Assembly (NCBI GenBank): GCA_036258795.1
Contig: DATACZ010000026.1
Coordinates: 50,790 to 114,789 of the forward strand
Reading direction: 5' to 3'
DNA from: DATACZ01 sp036258795
GTDB lineage: Bacteria; Actinomycetota; CADDZG01; JAHWKV01
Length of the DNA stretch: 64,000 nt
Shown piece by piece: positions 43,282 through 52,173 of this stretch. The translations under genes were made by a program, and so were the position numbers. Positions within the stretch are counted from its first letter, which is position 1, and each line of letters begins with the position of its first letter. The notes below the pieces were generated by a model. The model searched no databases and had not been told where the DNA came from. It worked only from the letters and a program-made list of their open reading frames with translations.

Positions 43282-45579
43282 ATACCAGCGTCGAAGACAA
43301 CCGCCAGGCCGAAGCCACGAGGCGCACGGCGGAGCACCAGAAAGAAGCCTCCCGCAGCGCGTCTGGCCCACCACCTCCGAAAACAGCTTGGTGGGCAGCA
43401 AGGCGACATCTTTGCGGTTTTTGTGCTGTTCATCGCCATCCTGAGCGCGCTTGGCATTTACGGGGACCTAGGTGGCCCGGTTGGAGACAGAATCGAGTGG
43501 CTTCTCCGCCTGGCCCTTGGATCGGCGGCCGTAGGCGTCCCTCCCACGCTGGCAGTGGTTGGCATCAAGATGATGGGCCGTAAGGACCCGGCAGAGGCGG
43601 GACGGGTGGCAATCGGAGCCTTCCTCTCGATGCTGGGAGTGGCGGCCTTCTCGCATCTCCTGCTGGCTGATGATTCGGCAGGACTTCGCCTCGATGAGTT
43701 GCCCTCGATTGGGGGGCTGCTCGGCGCCGCACTCGCCTGGCCCGCCCGGCGGCTGCTTTCCGTCTGGGGTGCGGGGGCCTTTATTTTCCTGCTAGTCCTG
43801 ACCGGGTTCTTGATTTTGACCAAGACTCCGGCGTCCCGGCTGGGGGATGGGTTCGAGCAGCTGTCCAGGTTCATCGGCCGGTTGTCGGCGAAGGTGGCCC
43901 GGCGAGGAGTTGCGGGAGCACGCCACCTTCCCAAAACCCTGGAGAAAGCCACCAGCCCTGTCCGTCAGACCTCCGCCCCCGTGCCAATCAGGGACGTTAA
44001 GCCGGCCGGCGGGGGGCTGGAGGTAGCAGCGACGCCGGAGCCAGCCGTTCCTTCAGCTCCGGTCCCGGTGACGGATCCGGTAGGGGACTCGGACGGCTAC
44101 CGGGTGCCTCCACTCGAGATCCTCGACGCCAGCGGATCTCAGGAGGTCTCGCGAAGGGCTATCGAAGAGACCGTAGCCGTCCTGGAGAGGACCCTTGAGC
44201 AGTTCCTGGTCGACGCTCGGGTTACCGGTTACACGGCGGGCCCGACCGTTACGCGGTACGAGATCGAGCTTGGGCCCGCGGTCAAGGTCAACCGTGTGGT
44301 GGGTCTGCAAAACGAGATCCGTTACGCCCTCGCCGCCGGAGAGCTCCGCATACTGGCGCCGATCCCTGGCCGGTCGGCCATCGGGATTGAGGTGCCAAAC
44401 CGCGACCGGCACACAGTCACCCTTGGGGACGTGATGCGGAACACCAAGGCCTGGGCCGGTCAGCACCCTCTCACCGTAGGCTTGGGCAAGGACATCTCCG
44501 GCACCCCGGTCCTAACCAACGTGGCCGCGATGCCCCATTTGCTGATTGCCGGGGCCACCGGTGCGGGAAAGTCCACCTGCATCAACTCGATCCTGGCGTG
44601 CATCCTGGCCCGTACCCGCCCAGATCAGGTTCGCCTCCTGCTCATAGATCCCAAGATGGTTGAGCTTTCCACTTACAACGGCGTGCCCCACCTTCTTACG
44701 CCCGTTGTGACATCCCCTAAGAAGGCTGCCGAGGCGCTAGGCTGGGTGGCCCGGGAGATGGATGCCCGGTATGAGGTTCTAGCCCAGGTCGGGTTCCGCC
44801 ACGTCGACGACTACAACGAGGCAGTGCGTACGGGCGCTCTTGCAGATAGCGGGGAAGGAGCCCCAAGAAGCCCCTACCCGTACTACCTGGTCGTGGTGGA
44901 TGAGCTGGCCGACCTCATGATGGTGGCACCACGTGAAGTCGAGGACTACATCTGCCGGATCGCCCAGAAGGCGCGGGCGGTGGGCATCCACCTGATCGTA
45001 GCCACCCAAAGGCCCTCCGTCGACGTAGTGACTGGAGTGATCAAGGCAAACATCGCCACACGCCTGGCATTCGCCACCGCAAGCATGCAGGACAGCCGGG
45101 TCATCCTCGATGAAGGGGGCGCCGAGAGGCTTATCGGGAAGGGCGACATGCTTTACAAGCACGCGTCCACCCCGCGGCCACAGAGAATCCAGGGTGCCTG
45201 GGTCTCCGACAAGGAGATTCAGGCGCTTGTTGGATGGTGCCGTCGCCAGCGTAACGTCAGCTATGTCGAAGGAGTGGTCAGCTCGGGGGATGACTCGAGG
45301 GCCGCCGCCGGCTCCTACGGCGAAGATGACGAGGATGAAGGGCTGGCTCTGCTGGCCGCCGAGCTCGTGGTGCGCTCACAGTTCGGCTCCACCTCCATGC
45401 TGCAGAGAAAGCTGAAGGTCGGGTTTGCCCGGGCTGGTCGCTTAATGGACCTGCTCGAGCAGCGAGGCATAGTCGGACCCTCTCAAGGGTCCAAGCCTAG
45501 AGATGTGCTCATGAGCATCGAGGAGCTCGACGAGATGCTGTCGAGGCGAGAAAATCACGACTCGCCCGCCGAGGTCTAA
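43282..45579 (+). CDS. ftsK: FtsK/SpoIIIE DNA translocase, apparently starting at AUA
   Basis: The first GTG in frame (43423) lies inside the first transmembrane helix. The frame is open back to 43270 without ATG, GTG or TTG, and encodes a basic N-terminus (KTTARPKPRGARRSTRKK) as expected before TM1. An ATA at 43282 is preceded at 6 bases by GGAGG (43271-43275), so AUA is the likely start, giving 765 residues. About four membrane helices and a Pro-rich linker follow. The motor domain has Walker A AGATGAGKST (about residues 423-432), Walker B VVVDELADLM and ATQRPSVDVVTG. A C-terminal winged-helix gamma domain (about 690-760) completes the protein. It pumps chromosome DNA during division. Confidence 0.9.
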   Translation: MPASKTTARPKPRGARRSTRKKPPAARLAHHLRKQLGGQQGDIFAVFVLFIAILSALGIYGDLGGPVGDRIEWLLRLALGSAAVGVPPTLAVVGIKMMGRKDPAEAGRVAIGAFLSMLGVAAFSHLLLADDSAGLRLDELPSIGGLLGAALAWPARRLLSVWGAGAFIFLLVLTGFLILTKTPASRLGDGFEQLSRFIGRLSAKVARRGVAGARHLPKTLEKATSPVRQTSAPVPIRDVKPAGGGLEVAATPEPAVPSAPVPVTDPVGDSDGYRVPPLEILDASGSQEVSRRAIEETVAVLERTLEQFLVDARVTGYTAGPTVTRYEIELGPAVKVNRVVGLQNEIRYALAAGELRILAPIPGRSAIGIEVPNRDRHTVTLGDVMRNTKAWAGQHPLTVGLGKDISGTPVLTNVAAMPHLLIAGATGAGKSTCINSILACILARTRPDQVRLLLIDPKMVELSTYNGVPHLLTPVVTSPKKAAEALGWVAREMDARYEVLAQVGFRHVDDYNEAVRTGALADSGEGAPRSPYPYYLVVVDELADLMMVAPREVEDYICRIAQKARAVGIHLIVATQRPSVDVVTGVIKANIATRLAFATASMQDSRVILDEGGAERLIGKGDMLYKHASTPRPQRIQGAWVSDKEIQALVGWCRRQRNVSYVEGVVSSGDDSRAAAGSYGEDDEDEGLALLAAELVVRSQFGSTSMLQRKLKVGFARAGRLMDLLEQRGIVGPSQGSKPRDVLMSIEELDEMLSRRENHDSPAEV

Positions 45580-45589
45580 CGAGGTTCTC

Positions 45590-48085
45590 TCATCGGCCGA
45601 TCAAGCTGCTGATCCGGATGATCCCTCCGGGTGGGCCCTTGTGGTGCCGTCGAGGAGCTTCCGAATCCGCATTCTGGCTGGTGGTGTCGCCCCGAGCGGC
45701 TAAACCGTTCAGCTGGCGCCGGCGCGCTTCGAGCTTTGGGTGATCCTTCCCGTAGACCGCCTCAGTGATAGCGACCGCCCTCTCCATGTGATCCTTTGCG
45801 GCTTGGACATTTCCAATGGCCTGCAGGACTCCGGCCAGAGCAGCAAGGCGAGAGGCGACTCGGGGATGGTCTCGGCCGTACGTGGCCTCATCGATGGCCA
45901 ACGCCCTCTCCAAGTTCGGCCTGGCGGCAAACGGATCCCCAAGGTCTCTCAGGACGTTTCCCAGATTACCGAGGCGGGTTGCGACCTTGGGGTGATCCGG
46001 TCCCAGCGAGGTCTCGGTTATCGATAGTGCCCGGTCCAGGCAAGCCTTCGCGCCGAACAGGTCCGACTGTGATCTAAGCACGTTGCCGAGGTTGTTGAGA
46101 CGGGTGGCCACCTTGGGATGATCCTTGCCGTAGGCACCTTCGTCGATCGCAAGGGCCTGCTCGAGCGCCCGCCGAGCTTCGGGAAGGTCTCCAAGTGAGC
46201 TGAGGACGCCCGCCAGGGTATTGAGGTCCGTGCTGAGGGTCGGATGATCTCTTCCTAAGACGCGCTGGTCTATCGCCACCGCCCGCTCCAGAGCCACTCT
46301 GGCACCGTTCAAATCACCGAGATCACGCAACACCCCTCCCAGATCACTCAGGTCGGTGCTCAGGGAGGCGTTATCAGAGCCGCGGGCCTCCTCGTTTATC
46401 GCCACGGCTCGCTCTAGGGCCGCCTTGGCTCCCTCCAGGTCGCCCAGATCTCGCAGCACGATTCCCAGGCCGCTTAGGTCGTTTGCCACCGCGGGGTGAT
46501 GCGGCCCGAGCGCCGCTTCATCGGCATCGAGGGCCTGCTGGAACATGTCCCGAGCCCCCACAAGGTCTCCGAGATCTCTTAGCAAGCAAGCCTGGTTGTA
46601 GAGGTCGCCTGCTCCCGTGGGTCCGTGCTGCCTGGCGAGCGCTCCTTCGAGCGGTGCCGGCAGTAGAGGAAGCTCTTCTCTGCCCGGCACCGGTCCGGCA
46701 TCGGCCGCGGGTGAGATCGACGGGCCCAGAAAGACATCGTCAATCTCATCCTGGAACTCGCCGCCTGCCGGGACTGGTCGTGCCTCTTCCCGCGCGCCGG
46801 CTACAGGCGCCACGGGCGAGACGTCGGGCATCCGGGAGCCTCCCGGCGGGGAGGCCCAGTCTGGCTCGGGGGTGTCGAGCCAGCCTTGGCCGGCACCCGG
46901 CCAATCGGGCTCGCCGGCGGTTAACCAGTCCGGTTCCGGAGTCCGCATCCAATCCGGTGGGGGGCTGGTGGGACTTTCAACATCAGCATGTCCCGCGCTT
47001 GCCGGCTCGGAAAGGGAAGAGACGGCCCACTCGGAGTCATCCAGACTGCCCTGCTGGGTCTCGGGGCCGGTCGAGTAAGGTTCCGGTGTTCTGCCCCACT
47101 CGCTCTCAGGCGTGAGGGCCCAGTCCGACTCAGAGCCGGCCGCCAGGTCAACCTCATGCGAAAGTAGCCGGTCTGGATCATCGATGGCATGCAGGCCGGT
47201 GTCGGCTGCTCCCGACTGTAAATCTGAGTCGACGGACGACCGAGGTGGAGAGTCGGGGTCAGCACCCGGAAGCCAGGACTCAGCATCCGGCAGCCAGTCG
47301 GCTGAACTCTCCGCTCCCTCAGGTGCAAAAAGGTCGAAGCCCTCATCAATCTCTTTCGTCCAGATGTCGGCAGGCTCTTCTGTTGGAGGCAGGGTGGCAA
47401 GTATCGAAGCCATGGCCTGACTCGGCGTTTGATCGGACCAGTAAAAGATCTCGTCGGGCGCCGGGGTGTGTCCGCCTGCCGGCTTCCCGGCCCATAGCGA
47501 GCTGCGGGCCTGGAGGGTTCCGAGCTGTTCAGGATCTAATCCATGGAGCTCACCTTCGAGATCGTTCACGGTCAAGCCAAAGCCGTTGAGCACCCATTCG
47601 ATGGTGGGATGCCCCGCCTCCTCAAAGGCAGGCGCCAATTCAACCGTGGAGTCGGCGAAGATGTCCTCGATGGGCGTCTCACCCATCTCTCGCTGGACAG
47701 CCTGTAGCCGCTCCAGGTCCGTCCTTACCCTTTGGTGGCTGCGACCGTAAGACGCTTCATCTATGGCAAGTGCTCTCTCGTAGTTGCTCTTTGCCGCCCC
47801 GAGGTCACCGAGAGCATTGACAACTGCACCCAAGTAATGCAGGTCGGTGGCCACCTCCGAGTGATAGGGCCCGAACAGCCGCTCGTGAATGGCCATGGCT
47901 CTCTCGAAGTGTGCTTTGGCTTCGTTGAGCCGCCCCACTCCGTGCAGCATGAGGCCAAGCTTGTTGAGATCCACCGCCACTTGCTCGTGATCCGGCCCGT
48001 AGGTGGCCTCGTCTATCGCGAGGCTCTCAGCGAGGGCTCTTAGGACTGCCGAAGCGAGATTGCCTTGACCGTTGTGCCTGTCCAC
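45590..48085 (-). CDS. kinesin-light-chain-type tetratricopeptide repeat protein with a disordered middle
   Basis: 831 residues with a GTG start. Residues 1-115 contain TPR units with the 42-residue KLC spacing (ALAIDEATYGPDHEQVAVDL type). A long acidic linker (about 130-490) has repeated Trp-centred units such as PEPDW, PESEW and EPDWP. From about 500 to 790 seven more TPR units occur, each with a G.DHP.VA..L.NLG.VL.DLGD consensus, and the C-terminus ends GGIIRISSLIGR. KLC-type TPRs mediate protein binding. No catalytic domain is seen, and the partner is unknown. It is convergent with ftsK and divergent from rodZ. Confidence 0.8.
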   Translation of the reverse strand: MDRHNGQGNLASAVLRALAESLAIDEATYGPDHEQVAVDLNKLGLMLHGVGRLNEAKAHFERAMAIHERLFGPYHSEVATDLHYLGAVVNALGDLGAAKSNYERALAIDEASYGRSHQRVRTDLERLQAVQREMGETPIEDIFADSTVELAPAFEEAGHPTIEWVLNGFGLTVNDLEGELHGLDPEQLGTLQARSSLWAGKPAGGHTPAPDEIFYWSDQTPSQAMASILATLPPTEEPADIWTKEIDEGFDLFAPEGAESSADWLPDAESWLPGADPDSPPRSSVDSDLQSGAADTGLHAIDDPDRLLSHEVDLAAGSESDWALTPESEWGRTPEPYSTGPETQQGSLDDSEWAVSSLSEPASAGHADVESPTSPPPDWMRTPEPDWLTAGEPDWPGAGQGWLDTPEPDWASPPGGSRMPDVSPVAPVAGAREEARPVPAGGEFQDEIDDVFLGPSISPAADAGPVPGREELPLLPAPLEGALARQHGPTGAGDLYNQACLLRDLGDLVGARDMFQQALDADEAALGPHHPAVANDLSGLGIVLRDLGDLEGAKAALERAVAINEEARGSDNASLSTDLSDLGGVLRDLGDLNGARVALERAVAIDQRVLGRDHPTLSTDLNTLAGVLSSLGDLPEARRALEQALAIDEGAYGKDHPKVATRLNNLGNVLRSQSDLFGAKACLDRALSITETSLGPDHPKVATRLGNLGNVLRDLGDPFAARPNLERALAIDEATYGRDHPRVASRLAALAGVLQAIGNVQAAKDHMERAVAITEAVYGKDHPKLEARRRQLNGLAARGDTTSQNADSEAPRRHHKGPPGGIIRISSLIGR

Positions 48086-48259
48086 TCCCCAACTCCAAGT
48101 CTGACGAAATGCCCTTGAGCGTCTCGAGAAAGGGGGGAAGCTGAGAGCTCAACCCCCGTGGGTCCTGGGGACATCCACCCAGGAGTAGAACATGTTAAGA
48201 GGCGAAGCGCTACCCGGGCCACACATGCGAGCATCGTGCTACCCGTCCGCGGGGACCCA

Positions 48260-48290
48260 TTGACCGCCCGGGGGAGCCGGAGCCTATAAT
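48260..48290 (+). promoter_or_regulatory. putative promoter of the rodZ-like gene
   Basis: TTGACC at 48260-48265 and a perfect TATAAT at 48285-48290, 19 bases apart (slightly long). The predicted start about 48297 leaves a 50-base leader to ATG 48350. Confidence 0.55.
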
Positions 48291-48349
48291 TTCTGCTGAC
48301 AAAAGGTTGTGCCCCGACAGGGCACGTTCGCCCAAATCCCCGGGGACGG

Positions 48350-49096
48350 ATGAATCAAACCATCGGTCGGCGCCTGAGCGACGCGAGGGAAGCGATTCAC
48401 GCTTCCCTTTATCAAGCTTCGCGGGATACCAAGATAAGAGTCGACTTCCTCGAGGCCATGGAACGCGACGACTTCAGCTTCGTCTCGGGTGGCCTATATG
48501 TGAGAGGAATGCTTCGTTCGTACGTCCGCTGGCTGGGTCTCAACGAGGCGACAATCCTGGAGGAGTACGACCAACTTCACGACTCGAAGCCTGAGCCGTC
48601 GCTGGCTCGCATGATTGCCAAGCCGGCTGAGGTAACCCCCAAAGCCAGGCGGCCCAACTGGGTGTTGGCCGGAGTGGCTGCGGCCATGATCCTGCTCGTG
48701 CTGTCGCTGATCGGAGTAATGGGGCCCGTCCGGGAGGTGGCTTCGCCCCCGCCCACCGAGACGGAGGCTAAGGCTCCCGGCTCACCCACCACCGCCCCTC
48801 CTGCGTTTGCGCAGGCGCCGGCAGACGGTGTACGGCTTACGGTCCAGGTCGTCGGCGACAGGAGCTGGGTTGCGGCCTACATCGACGGCAATGAATCGCA
48901 GTCCGCCTATCAGGGAACTCTGGTATCCGGCGACGCGAAGACCTTCGACGCCAAGGATGCCATCAGGCTGATCGTCGGTAACCTCGGAGCGGTGCGCCTA
49001 ACGGTCAATGGACGTGATTTCGGGACTCCAGGGTTGCCCGGGAGAGTTGGCACCTTCAACTTCACTCCGGAGTCGACCAGCCCTTCGCAGGGCTAA
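48350..49096 (+). CDS. rodZ: RodZ-like protein: HTH domain, one membrane helix, DUF4115
   Basis: 248 residues. An Xre-type HTH lies at residues 5-70 (IGRRLSDAREAIHASLYQASRDTKI, LEAMERDDFS, YVRGMLRSYVRWLGL). One transmembrane helix follows (WVLAGVAAAMILLVLSLIGVM, about 103-124), then a Pro/Thr-rich linker. The beta-rich DUF4115 domain (VQVVGDRSWVAAYIDG to the end) lies outside the membrane. RodZ links MreB to wall synthesis in rods. In actinobacteria lacking mreB its role is less clear, and mreB is not in this window. Confidence 0.85.
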   Translation: MNQTIGRRLSDAREAIHASLYQASRDTKIRVDFLEAMERDDFSFVSGGLYVRGMLRSYVRWLGLNEATILEEYDQLHDSKPEPSLARMIAKPAEVTPKARRPNWVLAGVAAAMILLVLSLIGVMGPVREVASPPPTETEAKAPGSPTTAPPAFAQAPADGVRLTVQVVGDRSWVAAYIDGNESQSAYQGTLVSGDAKTFDAKDAIRLIVGNLGAVRLTVNGRDFGTPGLPGRVGTFNFTPESTSPSQG

Positions 49097-49153
49097 GCCG
49101 CGGCCTTAGCGGCTTCGGAGGCGAATTCGAAGACCGGGCCCTATCCGAAGGGT

Positions 49154-50260
49154 CTCTCGGAGGCCCGAGCCCTTGAGCTACGCCTTGCGGGCAATCGCCT
49201 GGAGCCTCTGGCGAGGGCAGATCCTCACGGGATCGTAAGAGATATTTGCGGGATCCAGGCCCAGGACCCGACGGAGGCGGCCCTGTCGATTCGAGTGAGG
49301 GGTGTGGGCGTGTCCGTCCACGACATAGAAAAAGCCCTGTTTCGTGACCGTTCCGTTGTGCGGACCTGGGCGATGCGGGGCACTCTCCACCTCATTGCTG
49401 TCGAGGACCTCAGCTGGCTGCTTCCGGTGCTGGCGCCGGCTCTTTTACCCCGGGTCGCCCGGCGGTCGGCGCAGCTCGGAATGGACGAAAGTTTCTGCCG
49501 GCGGGGGGTGGGGCTGATCAAGGATGCGTTGGGAAGCCACGGGCCGATGACGCGCGCTGAGCTGGCCGGCGCACTCGCCGTAAAGGGAGCCGACATTTCG
49601 GGGCAGAGGGCGCCGGCCCTTTTGTCCCGCGCTTGCCTTGAAGAGATCGTGTGCCACGGGCCGCCTCGATCGGAAAAGCCCACTTATGTGCTGCTCTCCG
49701 ATTGGATCAAACCCATGAGAAGCCTCACCCGAGAGGCTGGGCTGCGAGAAGTGGTCTTCCGCTACATCTCCGCGTTCGGTCCTGCCTCGCCGGAGGATTT
49801 GGCGGCATGGTCCGGACTTCCGGTCCGGCTTGCCCGATCATCGTGGTCTGCAGTCTCCGACCATCTGACGGAGCTCGAGGTGGCCGGCCGGTCTGCATGG
49901 GTTCTGCGCGGCCAGGCCAGGGATCCATGGGTGTCTGATGATGGACGACGGCCTGTGGTTCGATTGCTGGCAGGGTTCGACACTTACCTTCTCGGATACA
50001 GGGACCGTTCCCTTGCCATCGATCCCCGGCACTCCAAGCGGATAAATGCCGGTGGTGGCTTGGTAAAGCCGACGATCTTGATCGACGGCCGGGTCGCCGG
50101 GACCTGGCACCACGGAAAGATCGGCCGAAGCAATGACGTGATGCTCGAGGCCTTTTCGCCCATTCCCGCGGATGCGATTCCGGAGCTCGATGCGGAGTTG
50201 GCGGACGTGAACCGGTTTCTGGGCGCAACGGGCGCCCGGTCCTCAGAGCTGCGGGCGTGA
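49154..50260 (+). CDS. winged-helix DNA-binding-domain protein (HTH_42 family), start unclear
   Basis: The first in-frame ATG/GTG/TTG is GTG 49295. However, the frame is open to the rodZ stop and reads like the family back to about 49154 (ARALELRLAGNRLEPLA, then IVRDICGIQAQDPTEAALSIR). The known part has SVVRTWAMRGTLHLIAVEDLSWLL, a winged-helix core and the end GTWHHGKIGR. About 368 residues if translation begins near 49154, 321 if at 49295. Members of this family (YcaQ-related) have been linked to DNA lesion processing. The frame equals that of rodZ, separated by its stop. Confidence 0.75.
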   Translation, partial: LSEARALELRLAGNRLEPLARADPHGIVRDICGIQAQDPTEAALSIRVRGVGVSVHDIEKALFRDRSVVRTWAMRGTLHLIAVEDLSWLLPVLAPALLPRVARRSAQLGMDESFCRRGVGLIKDALGSHGPMTRAELAGALAVKGADISGQRAPALLSRACLEEIVCHGPPRSEKPTYVLLSDWIKPMRSLTREAGLREVVFRYISAFGPASPEDLAAWSGLPVRLARSSWSAVSDHLTELEVAGRSAWVLRGQARDPWVSDDGRRPVVRLLAGFDTYLLGYRDRSLAIDPRHSKRINAGGGLVKPTILIDGRVAGTWHHGKIGRSNDVMLEAFSPIPADAIPELDAELADVNRFLGATGARSSELRA

Positions 50261-50311
50261 GGACATCGCTGCCTGCTACCGTTACGGCGTGCTTCACCTG
50301 CCGCAATTTCC

Positions 50312-50923
50312 GTGGAAGCTAACAAATGTCGGCCGACGGTGACTGCGACCTCGCCCGTCAACCCCGCGAACCTCGTGACCTTCGCGCGTATTGGGATGAT
50401 CCCCATCTTCATGATCTTCATGTACCTGGCGGGAAACGAGTCGCAGATGAGCATCGCATCGTGGCTTGCGCTCGCCACTTACTCGATAGCATCCCTAAGC
50501 GACTACCTGGATGGATACTTGGCCCGTCGCTTCAACACCATCACGCCCTTGGGCCAGTTCCTCGACCCGCTTGCCGACAAGCTTCTGGTGGCGGCCGCAC
50601 TCATGGCCCTCATTGCGTTCAAGGGCTTTCCCCTATGGGCGGCAGCTCTCATCGTCGTCCGTGAGGTGGCGATAGTGGCCCTGCGCTCCGCGGCGATGAG
50701 CCGGGGAAACGCCATGCCCGCCAGCCGCCATGCCAAACACAAAACGTCGGTGCAGCTCGTGATGGTTTTGGCCTGGTTGTTCCCGCGGCGTGGTGCCAAC
50801 GTCCTGGTTCAGGACGTCCTGGTCTACGGCGCCGTCTTGATCACCGTCATTTCGGGGTTGCGCTACGCCATGCTCACCAAGCAGCTCCTGACCCCGCGGG
50901 GCGACGCAGGTACGTTGCGTTGA
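50312..50923 (+). CDS. pgsA: CDP-diacylglycerol-glycerol-3-phosphate 3-phosphatidyltransferase-like
   Basis: 203 residues from GTG 50312; GTG 50339 is an alternative start. The CDP-alcohol phosphotransferase motif D..DG..AR........G...D...D is SDYLDGYLARRFNTITPLGQ followed by FLDPLADK. About five membrane helices. The enzyme makes phosphatidylglycerol phosphate in the inner membrane. The stop overlaps the cinA start (TTGA), and the pgsA-cinA pairing is common in Gram-positives. Confidence 0.92.
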   Translation: MEANKCRPTVTATSPVNPANLVTFARIGMIPIFMIFMYLAGNESQMSIASWLALATYSIASLSDYLDGYLARRFNTITPLGQFLDPLADKLLVAAALMALIAFKGFPLWAAALIVVREVAIVALRSAAMSRGNAMPASRHAKHKTSVQLVMVLAWLFPRRGANVLVQDVLVYGAVLITVISGLRYAMLTKQLLTPRGDAGTLR

Positions 50924-52173
50924 GGGCCGAGATAGTGACCGTGGGGACGGAGCTGCTTTTGGGGCCGACGCCCAACTCGAACGCCCAAACAATAATCAGG
51001 GCGCTGGCCGAAATCGGGGTCGAAGCGCACTTTCAAACGACCGTTGATGACGACGTCTCGCGCATCGCTGAGTCCATCTCGGTGGCCCTGAACCGAAATG
51101 ACGTGGTAATCGTGACCGGGGGTCTCGGCCCAACTCACGACGATCTGACCCGTCAGGCTCTTGCCACCGCAACCGGTCGCTCGCTGGAGCATCGCGAGGA
51201 CCTCGAGCACTCCATTCGCCGGTGGTTTCAATCCCGAGGCCGGCAGATGGCGGAAAGCAACCTGTCGCAGGCCATGATGCCTCAGGGCGGAGAAGCCATA
51301 TCGAACACGCGCGGGACCGCGCCTGGAATCGAGCTGAAGCTCGAGCATGGCTGGCTCTTTGCACTGCCGGGCGTCCCAGCCGAGATGGAGCTGATGCTAA
51401 ACGAGCACATAGTGCCCAAGCTTTCCCGTTACGCGGGTGGGGAACCGATGCTATTCCGGTATGTGAATGTCGCAGGGATCGGCGAGTCGGACCTGGCCAG
51501 CCGAATAAGGGACATCGTGAATGCCTGTGAGAGGGAGGGCCAGCCCGCGATCACCCTCGTCACCTCAACTGGCGCCGACATCAACATTCAGCTGAGCGCC
51601 AGGGCAAAGGACAGGGCTACGGCGACGAAGGTCATCCAGGCGGTCGAGTCGCGGCTCAGGGAAGCGCTGGGAGATCTTGTGTACGGGGTGGACGACGAGA
51701 CGCTGGAGGGGGTCGTCTCGAACATGGCCGTTGAGCGCGGGCTGACCATCGGGCTGGCCGAGTCCTTCACCGGAGGGGCATTGGTTTCCAGGATTGTCGC
51801 CGTTCCCGGCGCATCGAAATTCCTAAAGGCCGGATACGTCACTTACTCGCCCGACCGAAAGGTGGCCGACATCGACGTTCCGGAGGAGACCTTGAAGCGC
51901 TACGGGGCGGTCTCGGAACAAACCGCCCGGGCGATGGCGGAGGGGGTCAGGCGCCGAAGCGAGGCCGACATCGGCCTTTCCACAACCGGTGAGGCAGGTC
52001 CGGAGCCGGAGGAGGAGCCGGTGGGGACAATGTTCATCGGGCTCTCCTGGGAGGGCGGTTCCAAGGTGGCGAAGCTGGCGGCTTCTGGTGGAAGGCAGCA
52101 GGTTCGCCTCGCCGGCTGCCAGCAGGCCTTGAACCTGCTCAGGCTATGGATGATCGGAAGCGAGGGAGGCTGA
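50920..52173 (+). CDS. cinA: CinA family protein (competence/damage-inducible; NMN deamidase domain)
   Basis: 417 residues from TTG 50920. The N-terminal MoCF-like domain has IVTVGTELLLGPTPNSNAQ and VIVTGGLGPTHDDLTRQAL, with RGTAPGI and FALPGVPAEMELML. The C-terminal CinA domain has GLAESFTGGALVSRIVAVPGAS and STTGEAGPE. The protein is associated with ADP-ribose or NMN hydrolysis in NAD recycling. It is upstream of recA, as in several Gram-positives, but with two genes in between. Its 3' end overlaps thpR by 28 bases. Confidence 0.94.
   Translation: MRAEIVTVGTELLLGPTPNSNAQTIIRALAEIGVEAHFQTTVDDDVSRIAESISVALNRNDVVIVTGGLGPTHDDLTRQALATATGRSLEHREDLEHSIRRWFQSRGRQMAESNLSQAMMPQGGEAISNTRGTAPGIELKLEHGWLFALPGVPAEMELMLNEHIVPKLSRYAGGEPMLFRYVNVAGIGESDLASRIRDIVNACEREGQPAITLVTSTGADINIQLSARAKDRATATKVIQAVESRLREALGDLVYGVDDETLEGVVSNMAVERGLTIGLAESFTGGALVSRIVAVPGASKFLKAGYVTYSPDRKVADIDVPEETLKRYGAVSEQTARAMAEGVRRRSEADIGLSTTGEAGPEPEEEPVGTMFIGLSWEGGSKVAKLAASGGRQQVRLAGCQQALNLLRLWMIGSEGG

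Noticed and set aside
43423..43425. GTG as the ftsK start
   Set aside because: It falls inside the first hydrophobic helix and has no ribosome-binding site, while the upstream sequence codes a typical basic FtsK N-terminus after a strong GGAGG.
41517..43457. Very long open frame on the minus strand (646 codons) opposite rnj and the ftsK start
   Set aside because: It is antisense to RNase J, which has full family motifs. The antisense product is His/Asp/Gly/Arg-rich without any domain, as expected from codon bias of GC-rich genes.
46483..47420. Plus-strand Ser/Pro-rich open frames within the TPR gene
   Set aside because: They are the complement of the repetitive acidic Trp-rich linker, whose composition prevents stops on both strands.
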